Shown here in pieces: positions 60,010-64,000 of a DNA stretch of 64,000 nt. The position numbers and the translations under genes are program-made. Below the pieces are notes generated by a model that was not told the origin of the DNA, made no database searches, and saw nothing but the letters and a program-made list of their open reading frames with translations. The DNA comes from Oxyruncus cristatus (taxonomy: Eukaryota > Chordata > Aves > Passeriformes > Cotingidae), in NCBI GenBank assembly GCA_013399855.1, contig VXAY01005880.1, positions 308,329-372,328 of the forward strand. Reading direction: 5' to 3'. Position 1 is the stretch's first letter. The number at the start of each line of letters is the position of its first letter.

Positions 60010-63000
60010 ACCCTCCTTCTCAGCAGCCGTTTGTGGGTTGTTTCTGCTTATCTTTTCTGCTTTTTCCCCCTTCTTCTTTAGCCATGAAGGACAGTCGCAG
60101 CGAGCCCCTGCCGTGCCGGAGATGGCTGTGCCTGGTGAAGGGGGTGGCAGAGGAAGGATGGAGAGTTTCCCAGGGCATCCGCTCGGGACAGATGCTGCTG
60201 CCAACTAATCCAGGACTGCAAACGGGGTGTTGTGTTTTGGGAATGGGGAGCAGAGTTCCAGGATCTGGGCCTGCACCGTCTGGCTTGGAAAGCTGTCAAA
60301 GGGTTGCTCTGACAGAAACATAACCATATTGTGCCACACCACGTAGCATTTTGCATAGCAAATCTATTAAATATCCAGCTCCTACTAATGGAGTAAAGTA
60401 TACCAGTAAGGAAAGGGTACATGAATGGCTGTTGCAGTAGGGGAAGTGAAATTCAAAATGTGTTTTCAGTTCCTCTGGTATGTGCTTTGGAGCTATGAAG
60501 CCCAAGAGAATCACTTGTAGTTGCACATCTGGACAGCCCGTGTGAGCCATAAGGAAATTGTCATTATAAGTATAATTAGGCTTTTAAGCAAATGGAAGGA
60601 CTATGCAAGTAGAAAGTTCAGTGTGCAAGTTAGATAAATTCATGTATTTTATGTGACATGTGGGGTCACATGCAGAGAACCCTATCTAAGTTGTCAAGAG
60701 CCTAAGTTACCTGGTTTCGATAGCAGAGATATGGGAGAAATGGGAATATTCTGTCTTTTTTGATCCTGTAGGATAGCCTGATACTTCTTTTTCTAAATCT
60801 CTTTGATGTGGCAAAGGCCCCATACTAAAGTCTTCTGCTTTCTCAACACATTGCGTGCGTATTAGGCTCATACAAAAGGCACTTCCCACTATCAAGTTAC
60901 AACTTTCAAACTCGCTGAACTCTGCACTGTCCGCTTGTACTGTGTATTGTGTGTGAAGTAAGAGTTTTCAGAGAGCAAAGAGACACATTTTCACAGTGAT
61001 GTTTTCTTCCATGCAGAGACCATCCAGCTACATGTTGTACTTTTGCATGAAATCTAAAAATGCTTGTTCTTATTAAAACAGCTGAAAAACTCTATTAAAA
61101 CTCTACTAAAAAACCAATAGCCTGAGTCAGTTTTGACTGATCTGGTTCTTGGGAAATGCCTGGGAGTTTGTGACTAAACTATTCCTAAACAATTCATCCT
61201 GATTCTGTTGCTTGAAATGGAGACTTTGGGCCCAGAAAGGAGCAGCTTGGCAATAGTGTGAGAGGCAAAACATTATTTCATATAGTGGAAAATGAATAGC
61301 AGTATGGGCACATGCTGTGATGCCTGTGAGTATCTGGAAATAGTTTTGTGATCATCACCTACAACATGAAATTAGCAACTGAAACTGTACAGCCTAGACT
61401 GCTATGATGATGTCTGATGATCACACTCGCTGTGAACAGAGCAGATGTTGGGCTTGTGCAAGTGCTGCATACAGGCTGAGGTAATGTCCCCTCTTCTTTC
61501 TGTCCTACGCCCAGCAAGCCCTTCAGCTTCTCCCTTTCCCTCACAGCCCAAGAGAAGTCTGTGTGGTTACTTTCCTTGAACCCTGGCTCACCAGGGGAAA
61601 ACCAGAGAATTATGTGGGCCTGCCTGCTGTTATGAATATCCAGGCAGAAAACTGCAGTGCTGTCCCACATTTTCATGCTAGTTAGAGACTGTCTTACCTT
61701 GGGCTCCATAACCTTCTCTGCATCTCAGTGTGCTGTTAGGGGAACAATAATGTTCCACAGCTGCTTATGCCACAGAATTAGCTTTTCAGGAAATACGGTT
61801 TCAGTTTGAAAAACATTAGCAAAGCCAAAACAAAACAATGGAAGCTCCTGTGAGTAAATGCAATAAACCAGGTTGTGCTTTATTCCCTTGTAATTTCTGT
61901 GTTTCCCTGCTTATTTCTTAAGCACTGAGACTGTGGCTAGTACAAGCAGAATGGGATGATGGCTCTGATGTGTTTTGTTTGAAGTCTCAGCCTATATTCT
62001 TATAAATTGGGGAGTGCATCCCTGCAGTCTGCTGATCTCTGAAAGTAAATGAGGTATATGCAAGATACACTCAATTTTCCTTGCAGGCTAAACCATTTGG
62101 ACTGTAATCAGCAAGATGCTGGATGGTGCAGCCCCAAGGTACTAACTAATGTGAGTATGTATGACAGAAGCTGTCCATGAGTCAAAAAATAGATTATGGC
62201 AGCCAGACAATGGGAGCAGCTCATAATATTTTGGGATTAAGTAGTAATGGGCAATTAAAGCATATTTCTTGTATTAACATTAGAGAAGATGTTTTAAATG
62301 TAGAGTTGGGTACCAGTGTCACCCTGGTACACACAGAATTTTGTCAGAGGATATTCTGTAAATACTGTAATGCTACCCATACCATTCTAACAAATGCAAT
62401 TTTAAGGAGATTTTGTAAATTCTCAGAAGCTATGCCCTTGCAAGAGTGCAATCTGAGCGCATTCAACTGAGAGGTTTCTGCTTAGAAACATTTGCTTTTT
62501 CTTTACTGAGGGCCTAAGTTTGCACGCAGAAAGGAATAGTCACAGCACTCTGTCTGTCTGAACAGCTTCATAGAATCCATCATTAAGGTTGGAAAAGACC
62601 TCCAAGATCAAGTCCAGCCTTCATATCAGAAGGCAGTCGTTGTGCGCTGTCCTAACACCTATATGTTTCTGCTACCTCACTTCACCCCTTGTGGTGTTTT
62701 GCTTTTTTATTGTTATTCCATAGGCAGTAGACCGTAGAGATTGTGTAAGTGCTCTCTCCTAACCCAACTATCATGATGATGAAGCAATATGGGGTCGTTC
62801 ACAGGAGAAAGGCAAGATGTACCTTTGCCAAGAGTTGGGTCGTGCTAATGAAGGGCCTGCATCTCAGTATTCTCACAGGCAAAATTTCTGCCCACATCAA
62901 AGGTTTGGCTGCATATGTTGCCTTTGGTACTTAATTCTAGGTTGACACATCTAAGTAGCTGAATTAGAATCCATCCTGGAGCTTTGGAAAGCAGGAAAGT

Positions 63001-64000
63001 TACATATTCTGGTTTCTTGATTGTTACTAGCTTAGCCATACATTCCGATAGGACACTGCTCTGAACATGAGGGATTTTTTTAAACAAGGAATTCTTCTCA
63101 TGGATTGGCAGACAACATCTCAGATAGCTGTCACAGCCAGCTATTGATATTATATGTGTAGTCTGGATCTCCCGCTAGAAGTGCGGGGATCAAGAGAGCC
63201 ATGAGTCTCTGGAGCTCCTGACATTTCCCTCATTTGAGCACAGAACAAAATGGCTTCACTCTGGATAATAAACACAATGCAGTGCTTAGCCTTGATAAAA
63301 CATACCAAGGTAACTCTTCCCCTTAAGGACTGCAACACTTCAGGTATATCTGCACTATCAAATACTTGCCAGGTCCTGATCCTCTTATTGCCCATACTAG
63401 GCAAATTATTGTTGATGCCGAGGCTCCCAATAGATATTAAGCAAATACTTATGTCTAAAACAAGCTCAGATATCATCGGGATAATAGTTTGCTCAAGAGA
63501 TAGTTTGTTCCCAAGATCTATGGATGAGGCTGCGCCAGGATTCACACTGCACAAATTGGCACCAGTCATCCTGTATTTACCAGTGCAGAGACAGCACCCA
63601 AGCCTGTTGTGCAGGCCCTGCATGAATGCAGGTAATCCTCAAAGCAAAAATTCTGCAGTAATTTGGCTGTGAGCTTCTGGATGTTAGGACTTTTCATGCA
63701 GTAATGAATTAAGAATCTTGGTATTTTCTTAAAACAGGAACTGCTGAAAAACAGCTCTCTGGCATCCAGCTGGACTAATATGAAAAACACACTTTAGACT
63801 TGATCCATCTTTGTACCTGTCAAAGAGCAAGGAGTTTTAAGCACAGTGTTAATTTCAATAAAAATGTTGAAAATGCCAATTGCTTTCAAGGGCTATGTGT
63901 TTCAAAATGTTTGATATTTTCTTCCCAGGGGACAGATCTAAAAGGCAGACAGACTACTGAAGAGCTGAAAAACAATTATGTATTATACAAGATGTTTAAA
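60010..64000. other. Flanking sequence upstream of DHRS12, no gene recognised
   Basis: Apart from a CR1 fragment near 62569-62700, I find no exon with splice sites and a recognisable protein. Open frames at 62177-62470 (+) and overlapping at 63150-63672 (both strands) are unsupported. A divergent transcript from the CpG island is possible but not shown. Confidence 0.5.
62569..62700 (-). mobile_element. CR1 LINE 3' fragment
   Basis: It starts CATAGAATCCATCATTAAGG then TTGGAAAAGACCTCCAAGAT, the reverse complement of a CR1 3' end, and fades after about 130 bp. Confidence 0.85.

Larger units (their letters stand above)
59480..60010. promoter_or_regulatory. CpG island and promoter of DHRS12
   Basis: About 0.5 kb of very high G+C with dense CpG, spanning the end of intron 1, coding exon 1 and about 190 bp upstream. 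It is the only such block in the window and sits where the DHRS12 transcript should begin. No clear TATA box is seen at a suitable distance upstream on the minus strand, as is usual for CpG-island promoters. Confidence 0.85.

Noticed and set aside
59305..60081. 258-codon open frame on the + strand across the DHRS12 promoter
   Set aside because: It arises because the CpG island lacks AT-rich stop codons. It starts inside a CR1 fragment, runs antisense over exon 1, and has low-complexity Arg/Pro/Gly content without any domain.
62177..62470. 97-codon + strand frame with scattered cysteines and histidines
   Set aside because: The spacing does not form a known zinc-finger pattern, and no flanking exon or promoter was seen.
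63150..63672. Overlapping 157-codon (-) and 140-codon (+) frames
   Set aside because: They are mutually antisense with no recognisable motif or splice structure, so neither can be preferred. Left as unannotated sequence.
1..64000. Prokaryotic-type systems (CRISPR, operons, phage or defence islands)
   Set aside because: The window is clearly vertebrate: intron-split genes, CR1 LINEs and LTRs. Spaced identical repeats like CRISPR arrays are absent.

Overview
This is vertebrate nuclear DNA, almost certainly from a bird and probably a neoavian species. Two split genes with GT-AG introns are present. The dispersed repeats are CR1 LINE fragments ending in the avian terminal octamers, plus solo LTRs of avian endogenous-retrovirus families. 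No bacterial-type features (operons, CRISPR arrays, IS elements) are visible, and most open frames are chance frames in introns or repeats.

Layout. The left third (2890-20298, + strand) holds the last nine coding exons of WDFY2, a WD40/FYVE endosomal phosphoinositide-binding protein. The exons join in frame into 307 residues that end in a stop. By comparison with the roughly 400-residue family length these are residues 94-400, so the first ~93 residues lie upstream of the window. The right half (59819 down to 31147, - strand) holds a complete DHRS12, a short-chain dehydrogenase/reductase, in ten coding exons encoding 323 residues. It starts in a CpG island at about 59480-60010. The two genes converge tail to tail with 10.8 kb between stop codons, containing 3' UTR sequence and CR1 fragments. 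The WDFY2-DHRS12 neighbourhood is the same as on human 13q14, so this is a conserved synteny block. The final 4 kb (60010-64000) shows no gene I can recognise.

Repeats. CR1 fragments lie at about 4571-4830, 24115-24552, 25058-25515, 53205-53287, 56310-56440, 59290-59490 and 62569-62700. The most elaborate repeat locus is in DHRS12 intron 3: a long minus-strand CR1 (about 48738-52560, with decayed reverse-transcriptase and endonuclease regions) is split by a solo LTR (50466-51180), and that LTR is itself interrupted by a 5S rRNA-derived pseudogene (50627-50740) with a triplicated 16-bp flank. A related LTR at about 54502-55050 lacks the 5S insert and acts as an empty-site comparison. A different LTR family sits at 10981-11507.

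Most notable points: a WDFY2 intron (9683-11885) with textbook U12-type (minor spliceosome) signals; the 5S-in-LTR-in-LINE nest; a (TG)7 repeat replacing the pyrimidine tract at one WDFY2 splice acceptor; and an assembly gap inside a long A tract. I see no wholly new biological system here.
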